Positions 1 to 10,288 of a stretch of 64,000 nt of DNA are shown here, in pieces. Every line of letters starts with the position of its first letter. Within the stretch, counting starts at the first letter, position 1. The DNA is from Actinomycetota bacterium (GTDB taxonomy: Bacteria; Actinomycetota; Actinomycetes; Mycobacteriales; Micromonosporaceae), in contig VAWN01000032.1 in NCBI GenBank assembly GCA_005885555.1, positions 1 to 64,000 of the forward strand, given 5' to 3'. The notes beneath the pieces are model-generated. The model made no database searches and was not told the origin of the DNA. It saw nothing but the letters and a program-made list of their open reading frames with translations. The translations under genes were made by a program, and so were the position numbers.

Positions 1-1255
1 CGGTGATCCGCGGTGGTTCGGGCATCCGGGGCGGTTCGGTGATCCGGGGTGGTTCGGTGATCCGGGGCGGCGGCGGAGTGGCGCGGGGCGATTCCGCGGC
101 GCGGCGCGGTTCCGCTGCCGGGCGGGGCGTCGCGATCGCCGCCGCCCGCGCGCTGGACAGGGCCGCCGCGGCGGCGGGAGCGGTCGGGTAGCTGAAGCCG
201 GGCCGGGGCGGGGGCGGCAACGGGGTCGACGGCGCGGCGGCCGGCGCCGAGGGTACCGGCTCGCGGTGGGCCGGCTCCCGGTGCGCGGGCTCGGGTGCCT
301 CTTCCCGGACTGCGCGCAGCGGTGCGGCCGGCGGCGGGGCCGGACGGGCCGGGGGTACCGGAGGCCGGGCGGCTGCGGGTACCGGCGTGGCTTTTTCGGC
401 GAGCAGCCCGACGAGCGAGGTGATGCCGCTGTCGCAGGCGCGTACCGCGGTGACCGCGTGCCGGACGGTCTCCGCGACCGCGGTCGTGATCGAGGTGCCG
501 ATACCGGTGCGGCGCGGCGTCTCCCCGATGGCGATGCGCAGCGAGGCGATGGCCTCGGTGACCGTGGCGAGGTCGGCGACCCCGGCCTCGGCCAGCTGGG
601 CGGCCACGGCCTGCTCGCGCCCGCGGGTACCCGGACCGATGAGCAGCCCCGGTTCGGGCAGCGCGTCGATGATGGCCAGCGGTACCGGCTCGGCCGGGTC
701 GGGGTAGGCGCGCAGAGCGGCCGGGTACAGCTCGCGGAGCACCTCGCGCAGCGCCATGGCGGCGCCCTGCCGGCCGGTGGCCAGCGCCTCGTGCGCGGCC
801 AGTACCGGTCGCAGCGTGATGAGTTCGCGCGGCGCGCCGTGCGTGGTGGCGGCCAGCGTGCCGGCCTGTAACGCCCGGGCGAGGCCGACCGCGCGGCGTT
901 CCCCCTGCGGCGCCTGTACCTCTTCGAAGGACTCGTCGTCGCCGAACTGCTCGGCGTAGGTGTCCAGCATCTCCTCTTCGGCGATGGCGAGCAGCCGGCC
1001 GGCCGCGGCGAGCAGGAGGGTGACCTGGTGGTCGGCGCTGTCCGCGGCGACGGCGATGCCGGTGGTGCCTCCGGAGCGCTCGGCCAGCAGCGCGCCCAGC
1101 TCGGCGTACCCCACGGGATCGTCGCTGATGTCGCAGACGTCGATCAGCCGGCCCGCGTCGTCGACCACCGCTGCTGTCAACCAGGCAGTGGCTGAGCTGC
1201 GCGTTGCCGCCGGCGGTGCCGACCCGAGACCGCAGTACACCCGTACGAGCGCCAC
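1..1255 (-). CDS. Conserved protein with proline-rich tail, C-terminus cut by window edge
   Basis: Function unknown. The frame opens at GTG 1255, a few bases after a strong GGAGG ribosome site, and runs 418 codons off the left edge without a stop. The first ~270 residues look folded (start MALVRVYCGLGS; later LLAERSGGTTGIAVAAD). From about residue 285 the chain is Pro/Ala-rich low complexity ending in tandem RITEPP units. I recall Micromonosporaceae relatives being labelled transposase (IS110-like RNase H fold); the N-terminus is compatible with that, but no terminal repeats or second transposase domain are visible and the long tail is not typical. It is followed 61 bases on by the acidic protein gene on the same strand, so the two may be co-expressed. 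Confidence 0.75.
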   Translation of the reverse strand, partial: MALVRVYCGLGSAPPAATRSSATAWLTAAVVDDAGRLIDVCDISDDPVGYAELGALLAERSGGTTGIAVAADSADHQVTLLLAAAGRLLAIAEEEMLDTYAEQFGDDESFEEVQAPQGERRAVGLARALQAGTLAATTHGAPRELITLRPVLAAHEALATGRQGAAMALREVLRELYPAALRAYPDPAEPVPLAIIDALPEPGLLIGPGTRGREQAVAAQLAEAGVADLATVTEAIASLRIAIGETPRRTGIGTSITTAVAETVRHAVTAVRACDSGITSLVGLLAEKATPVPAAARPPVPPARPAPPPAAPLRAVREEAPEPAHREPAHREPVPSAPAAAPSTPLPPPPRPGFSYPTAPAAAAALSSARAAAIATPRPAAEPRRAAESPRATPPPPRITEPPRITEPPRMPEPPRIT

Positions 1256-1316
1256 GGCGTCGTCCTCCTCCCCGGGCTGTGTCGCGTTGCCAGGACTGAT
1301 GCTCCCTGGTTGATGG

Positions 1317-2207
1317 TCAGTCGCGCCAGTCCACAGCGCTGGAGATCTTGCCGATAATCGTTCGCCAGCCGAGAGGCGCGGCTTCTGCCCCAATTTTCTT
1401 GAGCCTGCGCCGGGCCATGAACCCGCCGAGGCCGCCGCCCTCGGTGGCGCGCAAGGCTTCGTCGAGGTCGTCAAGCGGGGAACCGGGCGCGAGCGCGGCG
1501 ATGACCGGCTCGATCCGCAGCGCGTACCCGAGGTCGCGCGCCACCTCGCCGGCCTGGATGACCAGGTTCGCGTCCCAGGTCTCCCGGCTGCCGCGCAGGT
1601 TGTCCACGACGAGGTCCAGCTCGTACGTGTCCTCCGGAAGGGGTACCACGTCGTCGGCGCTGAGCTTCCCGGTCAGCTCGGACCAGGTGTCGAGCTGGCT
1701 CAGGTCGTGTACGGCGCCGGACTTGACGAAGTCCACCAGACCTTCGGGGCTGCGGAACAGGTACACCAGGCCGGCCCGGCCGAGGAAGACCGGTACCTCC
1801 TCCGGTTCGGCCGCGGCGGCCTCCTCTTCCTCGTCGAGTTCCGCTTCGTCGAGCTCGTCCTCGTCGTCTTCGTCTTCCTCGGCCTCGAAGCCGTCGTCCT
1901 CGTCGTAGTCCTCGTCCTCGTCGTCTTCCTCGTCGTACTCGTCCGCGTACCCGTTCCCGGGCTGGTCTTCCGAGGCCGGCCGGGCGCGCTCGGGGAAGGC
2001 GTCCTCCTCGCGCTCGGAGATGTCGGTCGGGGTCACCTCGGTCACCGGACGGTACGCCCGCAGCGTGTACCCGACGCCCTTGGGCAGGGCGATCTCCACC
2101 GGATCGATCCGGACCGCGCTCCACAGTTCGTCGACGCCGGCCGGGCGCTCGGACTCCTCGGCCGCGGACTCCGCCGCGTCGCGCTGTCCGGTGGTCTGAC
2201 GGGCCAC
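1317..2207 (-). CDS. Acidic conserved protein of unknown function
   Basis: A 296-residue protein with an N-terminal ~75-residue segment, a very acidic Asp/Glu stretch (roughly residues 95-145) and a C-terminal ordered domain of ~150 residues (VFLGRAGLVYLFRSPEGL onward). I recall similar actinobacterial proteins labelled primosomal protein or DNA primase, but no primase motif is visible. The frame could open at GTG 2243, but GTG 2207 is preferred: it sits 5 bases after GGAGG, and a TAGGGT -10 box at 2246-2251 would put the transcript start near 2239, after the upstream GTG. The acidic region gives a long Ser-rich antisense frame that is a shadow. Transcribed toward the Pro-rich gene. Confidence 0.8.
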   Translation of the reverse strand: MARQTTGQRDAAESAAEESERPAGVDELWSAVRIDPVEIALPKGVGYTLRAYRPVTEVTPTDISEREEDAFPERARPASEDQPGNGYADEYDEEDDEDEDYDEDDGFEAEEDEDDEDELDEAELDEEEEAAAAEPEEVPVFLGRAGLVYLFRSPEGLVDFVKSGAVHDLSQLDTWSELTGKLSADDVVPLPEDTYELDLVVDNLRGSRETWDANLVIQAGEVARDLGYALRIEPVIAALAPGSPLDDLDEALRATEGGGLGGFMARRRLKKIGAEAAPLGWRTIIGKISSAVDWRD

Positions 2208-2267
2208 GAGGACCTCCGAAAGGTTTACGGGAACGTGCGACACACACCCTAGCCGGGTGCGCGGGCG

Positions 2268-3110
2268 TCAGACGCCCTTGGGGTGCCACACGGTCTTGGT
2301 TTCCAGATATGCCACCATCCGGTCGATACCGGGCTCGGCGTACCAGTCGACCGGCTCGGCGGGCGGCCGCAGCACCCGCTTGAGGTTCTCCGCGGCGTCC
2401 CGCTCCAGGGTGGCGGCCAGTTCCGGGTCGGCGACGCCGGTCAGGTCCAGCGCGTTGACGTCCAGGTGGCCGGCCAGCCACGGCGCGGTCTCCGCCACCC
2501 GGCCGGTGAGCACGTTGACCACGCCGCCGGGCAGGTCGGCGGTCGCGAGTACCTCGGCCAGGCTGATCGCCGGCAGCGGGCGCTCCTCCGCCGCCAGTAC
2601 CACTGCGGTGTTGCCCGACACGATCACCGGTGCGAGCACGCTGACCAGGCCCAGCAACGGCGAGTCGGGTGGCGCCACGATGCCGACCACGCCGGTCGGT
2701 TCCGGGGCGGACAGGTTGAAGTACGGGCCGGCGACCGGGTTGGCGTTGCCGTACACCTGGGCGAGCTTGTCGGCCCAGCCGGCGTACCAGACCCAGCGGT
2801 CGATCGCGGCGTCGACCTGCGCCCGGTCGCGGGCTTCGGTGCTGAACTGGTCGCGCCGGCCTTCGAGCAGCTCGGCGATGCGGTACAGGATCTGGCCGCG
2901 GTTGTAAGCCGTCGCGCCGGACCAGCCCGGGAACGCCTTGCGCGCGGCCACCACCGCGTCCCGGACGTCCTTGCGGGAGGCGAGCGCCGCGTTGGCGAGG
3001 AAGTCGCCGTCCACCGACGTCACGACGTAGGACCTCCCGGACTCGCTGCGCGGAAAGGCGCCACCGATGAACAGCTTGTAGGTCTTCCGGACTGCCAACC
3101 GTTCAGGCAA
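2268..3110 (-). CDS. Aldehyde dehydrogenase-like protein lacking the catalytic domain
   Basis: A 280-residue homologue of the N-terminal, coenzyme-binding half of aldehyde dehydrogenases (about 480 residues in the family). It matches the start (YKLFIGGAFPRSESG), the region after it (GVVGIVAPPDSPLLGL) and the Rossmann segment (LADLPGGVVNVLTG-like), then ends with a short tail. There is no cysteine in the whole protein and no Glu-Leu-Gly-Gly motif, so it cannot carry the normal thioacyl chemistry. Start is TTG 3110, overlapping the end of the full-length dehydrogenase by 8 bases, so the two are translationally coupled. It may be a regulatory or structural partner, or a decayed duplicate that is still translated. 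Confidence 0.85.
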   Translation of the reverse strand: MPERLAVRKTYKLFIGGAFPRSESGRSYVVTSVDGDFLANAALASRKDVRDAVVAARKAFPGWSGATAYNRGQILYRIAELLEGRRDQFSTEARDRAQVDAAIDRWVWYAGWADKLAQVYGNANPVAGPYFNLSAPEPTGVVGIVAPPDSPLLGLVSVLAPVIVSGNTAVVLAAEERPLPAISLAEVLATADLPGGVVNVLTGRVAETAPWLAGHLDVNALDLTGVADPELAATLERDAAENLKRVLRPPAEPVDWYAEPGIDRMVAYLETKTVWHPKGV

Positions 3111-4533
3111 GGTACGCCTCCAGCCCCTGGCGGCCGCCCTCCCGGCCGTACCCCGATTCCTTGTACCCGCCGAACGGCGCGGTCGGGTCGAACTTGTTGA
3201 ACGTGTTCGCCCAGACCACCCCGGCGCGCAGTTGGTCGGCGATCGCGAGGATCCGCGAGCCCTTCTCCGTCCAGACCCCGGCGGACAGCCCGTACGGCGT
3301 GTTGTTCGCCTTCTCCACCGCCTCGGCCGGGGTGCGGAACGTCAGCACCGACAGGACCGGGCCGAAGATCTCCTCACGGGCGATCCGGTGCGCCTGGGAC
3401 ACTCCGGTGAAAATCGTTGGTACGAACCAGAATCCGCGCTCGGGAAGCTCGCACGGTGCGGACCAGCGCTGCGCGCCTTCGGCGGTACCCACGTCGGACA
3501 GCTCGCGAATGCGGGCGAGCTGGGCCGCGGAGTTGATGGCGCCCACGTCGGTGTTCTTGTCCAGCGGGTCGCCGACGCGCAGCGTCGCCATCCGCCGCTT
3601 CAACGCGTCGAGCACCTCGTCGGCCACCGACTCCTGCACCAGCAACCGGGAACCGGCGCAGCACACGTGTCCCTGGTTGAAGAAGATGCCGTTGACGATG
3701 CCCTCGACGGCCTGGTCGACCGGTGCGTCGTCGAACACGATGTTCGCCGCCTTGCCGCCCAGTTCCAGGGTCAACCGTTTCCGCGTGCCCGCCACCGCGC
3801 GGGCGATCGCCCGGCCGACCTCGGTCGAGCCGGTGAACGCCACCTTGTCCACGCCGGGATGCTCGACGAGCAGCCGGCCGGTCTCGCCGGCCCCGGTCAC
3901 GATGTTCACCACGCCGGGCGGCAGGTCGGCCTGCTGGCAGAGCTGCGCGAAGTGCAGCGCGGTCAGCGGGGTCGTCTCGGCCGGCTTGAGCACCACGGTG
4001 TTGCCGGCCGCCAGTGCCGGCGCGATCTTCCAGGCGAGCATCAGCAGCGGGAAGTTCCACGGGATCACCTGCGCGGCCACGCCGATCGGCCGGGGCTGCC
4101 GCCCGGGTACCGCGTAACGCAGCTTGTCCGCCCAGCCCGCGTAGTAGAAGAAGTGCGCGGCCACCAGCGGCAGGTCGACGTCGCGCGACTCCCGGATCGG
4201 CTTACCGTTGTCGATGCTCTCCAGTACCGCCAGCTCGCGGGAGCGCTCCTGGATGAGCCGGGCCAGGCGGAACAGGTACTTGGCCCGTTCGGCGCCGGGC
4301 AGGTCCCGCCAGCGGTTGTCGTAGGCGTCGCGCGCGGCGGCCACCGCACTGTCCACATCGGACGGTCCGGCCGACACCACTTCGGCGAGGACGTCCTCCG
4401 ACGCCGGGTTGATCGTCTTGAACAGCTCGCCGTCCTTGGCGTCGGTGAACTCGCCGCCCACGAACAGCCCGTAGGACGAGCGGATGTCCACAATGGACGC
4501 CGACTCCGGAGCCGGTGCGTACTCGAATCGCAT
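3103..4533 (-). CDS. NAD(P)-dependent aldehyde dehydrogenase
   Basis: A full-length 476-residue aldehyde dehydrogenase, oxidising an aldehyde to the acid. Visible motifs in order: VIPWNFPLLM in the coenzyme site, FTGSTEVG Rossmann turn, LTLELGGKAAN with the general-base Glu, and FFNQGHVCCAGSRLL with the catalytic Cys. It lies 6 bases downstream of deoC and overlaps the truncated homologue, so the three form one operon. Acetaldehyde from the DeoC reaction is the likeliest substrate by context, but the sequence alone does not fix substrate. Confidence 0.93.
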   Translation of the reverse strand: MRFEYAPAPESASIVDIRSSYGLFVGGEFTDAKDGELFKTINPASEDVLAEVVSAGPSDVDSAVAAARDAYDNRWRDLPGAERAKYLFRLARLIQERSRELAVLESIDNGKPIRESRDVDLPLVAAHFFYYAGWADKLRYAVPGRQPRPIGVAAQVIPWNFPLLMLAWKIAPALAAGNTVVLKPAETTPLTALHFAQLCQQADLPPGVVNIVTGAGETGRLLVEHPGVDKVAFTGSTEVGRAIARAVAGTRKRLTLELGGKAANIVFDDAPVDQAVEGIVNGIFFNQGHVCCAGSRLLVQESVADEVLDALKRRMATLRVGDPLDKNTDVGAINSAAQLARIRELSDVGTAEGAQRWSAPCELPERGFWFVPTIFTGVSQAHRIAREEIFGPVLSVLTFRTPAEAVEKANNTPYGLSAGVWTEKGSRILAIADQLRAGVVWANTFNKFDPTAPFGGYKESGYGREGGRQGLEAYLA

Positions 4534-4539
4534 GGCCGA

Positions 4540-5487
4540 TCAGTCCAAGGTGACGTAGTCGGGGCCGGAGTACCGGCCGGTGGCCAGCTTGTCGCGTTGC
4601 AGCAACAGGTCGTTGAGCAGGCTGGAGGCGCCGAACCGGAACCGGTCCGGGTCCAGCCAGTCCTCGCCGGCCGTCTCGTTGACCAGTACCAGGTACCGCA
4701 GCGCGTCCTTGGTGGTGCGGATGCCGCCGGCCGGCTTGACCCCGACGGTGCGGCCGGTCGCGGACCGGAAGTCGCGGACCGCCTCCAGCATCACCAGGGT
4801 GACCGGCAGCGTGGCGGCCGGGGAGACCTTGCCGGTCGAGGTCTTGATGAAGTCGGCGCCGGCCAGCATCGCCAGCCACGAGGCGCGCCGGACGTTGTCG
4901 TAGGTGGCCAGCTCGCCGGTCTCCAGGATCACCTTGAGGTGCGCCTCGCCGCACGCCTCCCGTACCGCGACGATCTCCTCGTAGACGTCGAGGTACCGGC
5001 CGGACAGGAAGGCGCCGCGGTTGATGACCATGTCGATCTCGTCGGCGCCGTCGGACACCGCGGCCCGGGTGTCGGCCAGCTTCACCGCGAGCGGCGCCTG
5101 CCCGGACGGGAATGCGGTCGCCACGCTCGCGACGTGGATCGCCGACCCGGCCACGGCGTCGACCGCGGTCGCAACCATCGACGGATAGACGCACACCGCC
5201 GCGACGGAGGGGCAGGACGGGTCGGTCGGGTCGGGGCGGCGGGCCTTGGCGCACAACGCCCGTACCTTGCCCGGCGTGTCCGCCCCCTCCAGCGTCGTCA
5301 GGTCCACCATCCGGATCGCCAGGTCGATGCCGCGCGCCTTGGCGGTCGTCTTGATGGAGCGGGTGGCCAGGGCCGCGGCCCGTGCCTCCGCGCCGACCTG
5401 GTCGACGCCGGGCAGCCCGTGCAGGAACCCGCGCAGCGTCGCCGCCGACCGGGCCACGTCGGACAGGTCAGCCACGGAGCTTGTCAT
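4540..5487 (-). CDS. deoC: Deoxyribose-phosphate aldolase
   Basis: Class I aldolase splitting 2-deoxyribose 5-phosphate into acetaldehyde and glyceraldehyde 3-phosphate, the last step of deoxynucleoside catabolism. In 315 residues it shows ADFIKTSTGK with the Schiff-base Lys and VGVKPAGGIRTTKDAL with the second active-site Lys and phosphate site. The length, with ~60 extra N-terminal residues, fits the long actinobacterial form. ATG 5487 lies 6 bases after TAAGCT (minus strand, 5494-5499), implying a leaderless mRNA. First gene of a deoC-dehydrogenase-dehydrogenase-like operon and divergent from upp. Confidence 0.95.
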   Translation of the reverse strand: MTSSVADLSDVARSAATLRGFLHGLPGVDQVGAEARAAALATRSIKTTAKARGIDLAIRMVDLTTLEGADTPGKVRALCAKARRPDPTDPSCPSVAAVCVYPSMVATAVDAVAGSAIHVASVATAFPSGQAPLAVKLADTRAAVSDGADEIDMVINRGAFLSGRYLDVYEEIVAVREACGEAHLKVILETGELATYDNVRRASWLAMLAGADFIKTSTGKVSPAATLPVTLVMLEAVRDFRSATGRTVGVKPAGGIRTTKDALRYLVLVNETAGEDWLDPDRFRFGASSLLNDLLLQRDKLATGRYSGPDYVTLD

Positions 5488-5493
5488 AGGGCC

Positions 5494-5503
5494 AGCTTAC
5501 GAT
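5494..5503. promoter_or_regulatory. Shared, symmetrical -10 element for deoC and upp
   Basis: The ten bases AGCTTACGAT hold TACGAT on the plus strand (5498-5503), 7 bases before GTG of upp, and TAAGCT on the minus strand (5494-5499), 6 bases before ATG of deoC. The two boxes share the central TA. Only 23 bases separate the two start codons, so there is no room for separate promoters or for ribosome binding sites. Confidence 0.7.
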
Positions 5504-5510
5504 GGTCGCC

Positions 5511-6143
5511 GTGGACGTACTGGTAGTTGATCATCCATTGGCGCGGTCCCGGCTGACCGTGCTGCGCGACGAGCGGACCGACTCCGGCACGTTCCGGTTC
5601 GCGTTGCACGAACTGACCATCATGCTGGTCTACGAGGCGACCCGCGCGATCGCCGTCGAGCGGTACCCGGTGCAGACCCCGGTCGACGTCGCCGAGGGCG
5701 TCCGGGTGGCCAACCCGCCGCTGCTCGTCCCGGTGCTGCGCGCCGGTCTCGGCATGAGCGACGCCGCCCTGGCCCTGTTGCCCGATTCGTCGATGGGTTT
5801 CGTGGGGCTGGCGCGCGACGAGGAGACCTTCGCGCCCCGGGCCTACCTGGAGTCCCTGCCGGTCGACCTGGCCGGGCGGCCGGTGCTGGTCCTCGACCCG
5901 ATGCTCGCCACCGGCGGCTCGCTGGAGCACTGCTGCCGGCTGCTCGCCGAGCGGGGCGCGACCGACATCACCGTCCTGTGCGTGCTGGCCGCGCCCGAGG
6001 GCATCGCCCGGCTGGACCAGTCCGGGCTGCCGCTGCGGCTGGTCACGGCCGCGGTCGACGAGCGGCTCAACGAGAAGATGTTCATCGTGCCGGGGCTCGG
6101 CGACGCGGGCGACCGCCAGTTCGGCGGCATGCCGAGATTCTAG
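5511..6143 (+). CDS. upp: Uracil phosphoribosyltransferase
   Basis: Makes UMP from uracil and PRPP in pyrimidine salvage. The 210-residue protein starts [20 protein letters not shown] as in the family and carries the PRPP loop [11 protein letters not shown] and the C-terminal uracil site [14 protein letters not shown] 5511 is chosen over ATG 5502 because it matches the family N-terminus and lies 7 bases after the TACGAT box; ATG 5502 overlaps that box. Divergent from deoC and convergent with the Nudix gene. Functionally it pairs with deoC in nucleoside salvage. Confidence 0.95.
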   Translation: MDVLVVDHPLARSRLTVLRDERTDSGTFRFALHELTIMLVYEATRAIAVERYPVQTPVDVAEGVRVANPPLLVPVLRAGLGMSDAALALLPDSSMGFVGLARDEETFAPRAYLESLPVDLAGRPVLVLDPMLATGGSLEHCCRLLAERGATDITVLCVLAAPEGIARLDQSGLPLRLVTAAVDERLNEKMFIVPGLGDAGDRQFGGMPRF

Positions 6144-6166
6144 GTCGCTCCGCGGGGTGCTCTGGT

Positions 6167-6210
6167 GCGTCGTCTTCCCTCCTCGCTGCGCTCGTCAGTC
6201 CAGACGACGC
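6167..6210. terminator. Long hairpin between convergent upp and Nudix genes
   Basis: Perfect 9-bp arms (GCGTCGTCT at 6167-6175, AGACGACGC at 6202-6210) with a 26-base loop. No T-run follows. The position, 23 bases after the upp stop and facing the Nudix stop, suggests a two-way terminator. Confidence 0.5.
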
Positions 6211-6248
6211 CGCGCCCCGCTGCGCTCCGGGATTCTGACGGCGCCTCG

Positions 6249-6737
6249 TCACAGCTCCGTGTAGGTCCAGCTCACCGGGCGGCCGGCGGACCACGGCATG
6301 ACGCCGTGGAACTGCCGCGGCCGGTCGGCGAACACCAGCGGCAGGAAGTGCCGGTCGCCGGCCCACATGGGTACCTTGCCGTCGAGCACGTCCGCGACCG
6401 GCGTCCAGACCAGGGTGCCCTCGTCGGTGCGTTCCAGCGGGGTACCGGTCCACTGCGGTACCCGGAACACGAAGCCGAACCAGGCCTCGTCGTCGCGACC
6501 GAAGCCGGGCCAGGAGATCGTGCCGGCCAGTTCGAGTCGGGTGCACTCCAGCCCCGACTCCTCGCGGATCTCGCGGCGCATACCGGTGCAGACGTCCTCG
6601 TCGGGTTCCAGCTTGCCGCCGAGGCCGTTGTACTTGCCGAGGTGGAAGTCGTCCGGCCGGCCCTCGCGCCGGATCATCAGCACGTTCCGCCGGTCCGGCG
6701 ACAGCACGTAGCCGAGCGTGGCCAGGACGGCAATCAC
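6249..6737 (-). CDS. Nudix hydrolase, 8-oxo-dGTP diphosphatase type
   Basis: A 162-residue Nudix protein, hydrolysing a nucleoside diphosphate linked to another group; the closest pattern is the MutT/8-oxo-dGTP class. The Nudix box is complete, from GGKLEPDEDV through MRREIREESGLE (about residues 39-62), with the metal-binding REIREE. GTG 6737 starts 13 bases after the phosphomannomutase stop on the same strand, so it is probably co-transcribed with it. No good ribosome site is visible before the start, which suggests translational coupling. Confidence 0.88.
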   Translation of the reverse strand: MIAVLATLGYVLSPDRRNVLMIRREGRPDDFHLGKYNGLGGKLEPDEDVCTGMRREIREESGLECTRLELAGTISWPGFGRDDEAWFGFVFRVPQWTGTPLERTDEGTLVWTPVADVLDGKVPMWAGDRHFLPLVFADRPRQFHGVMPWSAGRPVSWTYTEL

Positions 6738-6750
6738 TGGACGCCCAGCA

Positions 6751-8394
6751 CTAGACGCCCAGCGCGGCGGCGACCTCGGTGCGCAACGCGACGAGGCAGG
6801 CGGCGGCGCGCTCCCGGGCGGCCGGAAGGTCCTCGGCCGGCGGCTCGACGACTTCGAGGTACGCCTTGAGCTTCGGCTCGGTGCCGGACGGGCGTACCAC
6901 GACCCGGGCGGCCGGGGTACGCAGGATCACCACGTCGGCGTCGGGCAGCAGGTCCTCGACCGAGGTCACCGGCTCGTCGAGCAGGCTGTCCGGCGGCCGG
7001 GCACGCAGCCACGCCATCATGGCGGCGATGTCGCGCAGATCCTCGACCCGGATCGCGAGCTGGTCGGTCGCGTGCACGCCGAACTCGGCGGCGATCTCGT
7101 CGAGCCGGTCGGTGAGGGTACGCAGCTCGGCCCGCAGGCCGGCGGCCAGCTCGCACATCAGCAGGGCCGCGCTGATGCCGTCCTTGTCCCGGACCAGCTG
7201 CGGTGCGGCGCAGTACCCGAGCGCCTCCTCGTACCCGAACACCAGGTCGGCACCGGCCCGCACGATCCACTTGAACCCGGTCAGCGTCTCGCCGTACGGC
7301 AGCCCGCGGGCCGCACACAGCTTGCCGAGCAGCGAGGACGACACGATCGTCGCGGCGTACCGGCCGGTGACGCCGCGCCGCATCAGGTGGTCGGCCAGCA
7401 GTACCCCGACCTCGTCGCCGTGCAGCATCCGCCAGCCGCCCCGGTCCGGTACCGCGATGGCGCACCGGTCGCCGTCCGGGTCGTTGGCCAGTACCAGGTC
7501 GGCGCCGACGGTGCCGGCCAGCGCGATGGCCTGGTCGATCGCGCCGGGCTCCTCCGGGTTGGGGAACGCGACGGTCGGGAAGTCCGGATCGGGTGCCGCC
7601 TGGCTGTCCACAATGGACGGAGCCGGGAACCCGGCCGCCACCATGGCGGCGCGCAGCACCGGCCCGGCGACCCCGTGCAGCGGCGTGTACGCGATCGCCA
7701 GCTCCCGGAACGAGTCCCGGTCCACCACCCGGGCGACACTGTCCACATAGGACCTCACGAGGTCGACGGGCAGCACCGAACCCGGCGCCCCGAGGGGTAC
7801 CGACGACAACGGCCCCACGGCACGGATCGCCGCTTCGATCTGCGCGTCGGCCGGCGGTACGATCTGCGCCCCGGCGCCGACCGCGCCACCGAGGGCTTCG
7901 CCCAGGTACACCTTGTACCCGTTGTCCTGCGGCGGGTTGTGGCTGGCGGTCACCATCACCCCGGCCACCGCGGCGAGGCGCCGTACCGCGAACGCCAGCA
8001 CCGGCGTCGGCAGCGGTCCGGGCAGCAGCAGCGCCTCGCGCCCCGCGCCGGTCACCACCCGCGCGGTCTCCTGCGCGAACTCGTGCGACCGGTGCCGCGC
8101 GTCGTACCCGATCACCACCGGCCCGGCCGCGCCCGCCGCGGCCAGCCAGCGCACCAGCCCGGCGGCGGCGGCGCGGACCACCGCGCGGTTCATCCCGTTG
8201 GGACCGGCCCGCAGCGGCCCGCGCAGCCCGGCCGTCCCGAAGGTCAGCGGTCCGGCGAACCGGTCGGCCAGGTCGGCGGCCGTGTCCGGCAGGCCGTCGA
8301 GCACCTTGCGCAGTTCCGCACGGTCACCGTCATCCGGGTCGTCGGCGAGCCACGCCGCCGCCTCCGCCCGTACCGCGCCGAGGTCCATGCCCAC
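6751..8394 (-). CDS. Phosphomannomutase/phosphoglucomutase (alpha-D-phosphohexomutase)
   Basis: Interconverts hexose 1- and 6-phosphates, feeding mannose and glucose nucleotide sugars. The 547 residues contain the phosphoserine loop TASHNPPQDNGYKVYLG, the Mg site DPDGDRCAIAVP, the sugar loop GETLTGFKWIV and the C-terminal phosphate site RPSGTEPKLKAYLE. The start may be GTG 8394 or ATG 8388. The upp-pmm-amidohydrolase-lpdA neighbourhood resembles the mycobacterial pmmB region. The Nudix gene follows in the same direction. Confidence 0.93.
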   Translation of the reverse strand: MGMDLGAVRAEAAAWLADDPDDGDRAELRKVLDGLPDTAADLADRFAGPLTFGTAGLRGPLRAGPNGMNRAVVRAAAAGLVRWLAAAGAAGPVVIGYDARHRSHEFAQETARVVTGAGREALLLPGPLPTPVLAFAVRRLAAVAGVMVTASHNPPQDNGYKVYLGEALGGAVGAGAQIVPPADAQIEAAIRAVGPLSSVPLGAPGSVLPVDLVRSYVDSVARVVDRDSFRELAIAYTPLHGVAGPVLRAAMVAAGFPAPSIVDSQAAPDPDFPTVAFPNPEEPGAIDQAIALAGTVGADLVLANDPDGDRCAIAVPDRGGWRMLHGDEVGVLLADHLMRRGVTGRYAATIVSSSLLGKLCAARGLPYGETLTGFKWIVRAGADLVFGYEEALGYCAAPQLVRDKDGISAALLMCELAAGLRAELRTLTDRLDEIAAEFGVHATDQLAIRVEDLRDIAAMMAWLRARPPDSLLDEPVTSVEDLLPDADVVILRTPAARVVVRPSGTEPKLKAYLEVVEPPAEDLPAARERAAACLVALRTEVAAALGV

Positions 8395-8415
8395 GTTGAT
8401 AGCACGCCGGATAGA

Positions 8416-10104
<1,689 letters not shown>

Positions 10105-10276
10105 TGGCTTCTAACCGTCGCTAGGGGAACCATCGCCCCCTATCTTGCTTGCTGGTTCCCGGGAGGGAAAGCCGAGGGTCACATAACGGGCGTGCCACCA
10201 CACTTTGTAGCCACGTTGTTGACCTAGAGTCCCGTGAGCCCGGTCCCACCGGGCGGTCCCTGAGCAGCCGTTCACC

Positions 10277-10282
10277 TAGGAT
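10277..10282 (+). promoter_or_regulatory. -10 box of the mutase gene
   Basis: TAGGAT lies 6 bases before the ATG at 10289 with no ribosome site between, so the mRNA is probably leaderless. A second possible box, TAGAGT, lies about 50 bases further upstream. The 184-base gap to the kinase gene holds nothing else I can name. Confidence 0.6.
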
Positions 10283-10288
10283 CTCGCT

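Noticed and set aside
266-1313. Several plus-strand frames in the first kilobase
   Set aside because: All lie opposite the open minus-strand gene that runs off the edge; none has a ribosome site or known domain.
3232-5526. Long plus-strand frame opposite the dehydrogenase and deoC genes
   Set aside because: Shadow of G+C-rich codon structure; Arg/Gly/Val-rich, no family motif, and fully antisense to three well-supported enzymes.
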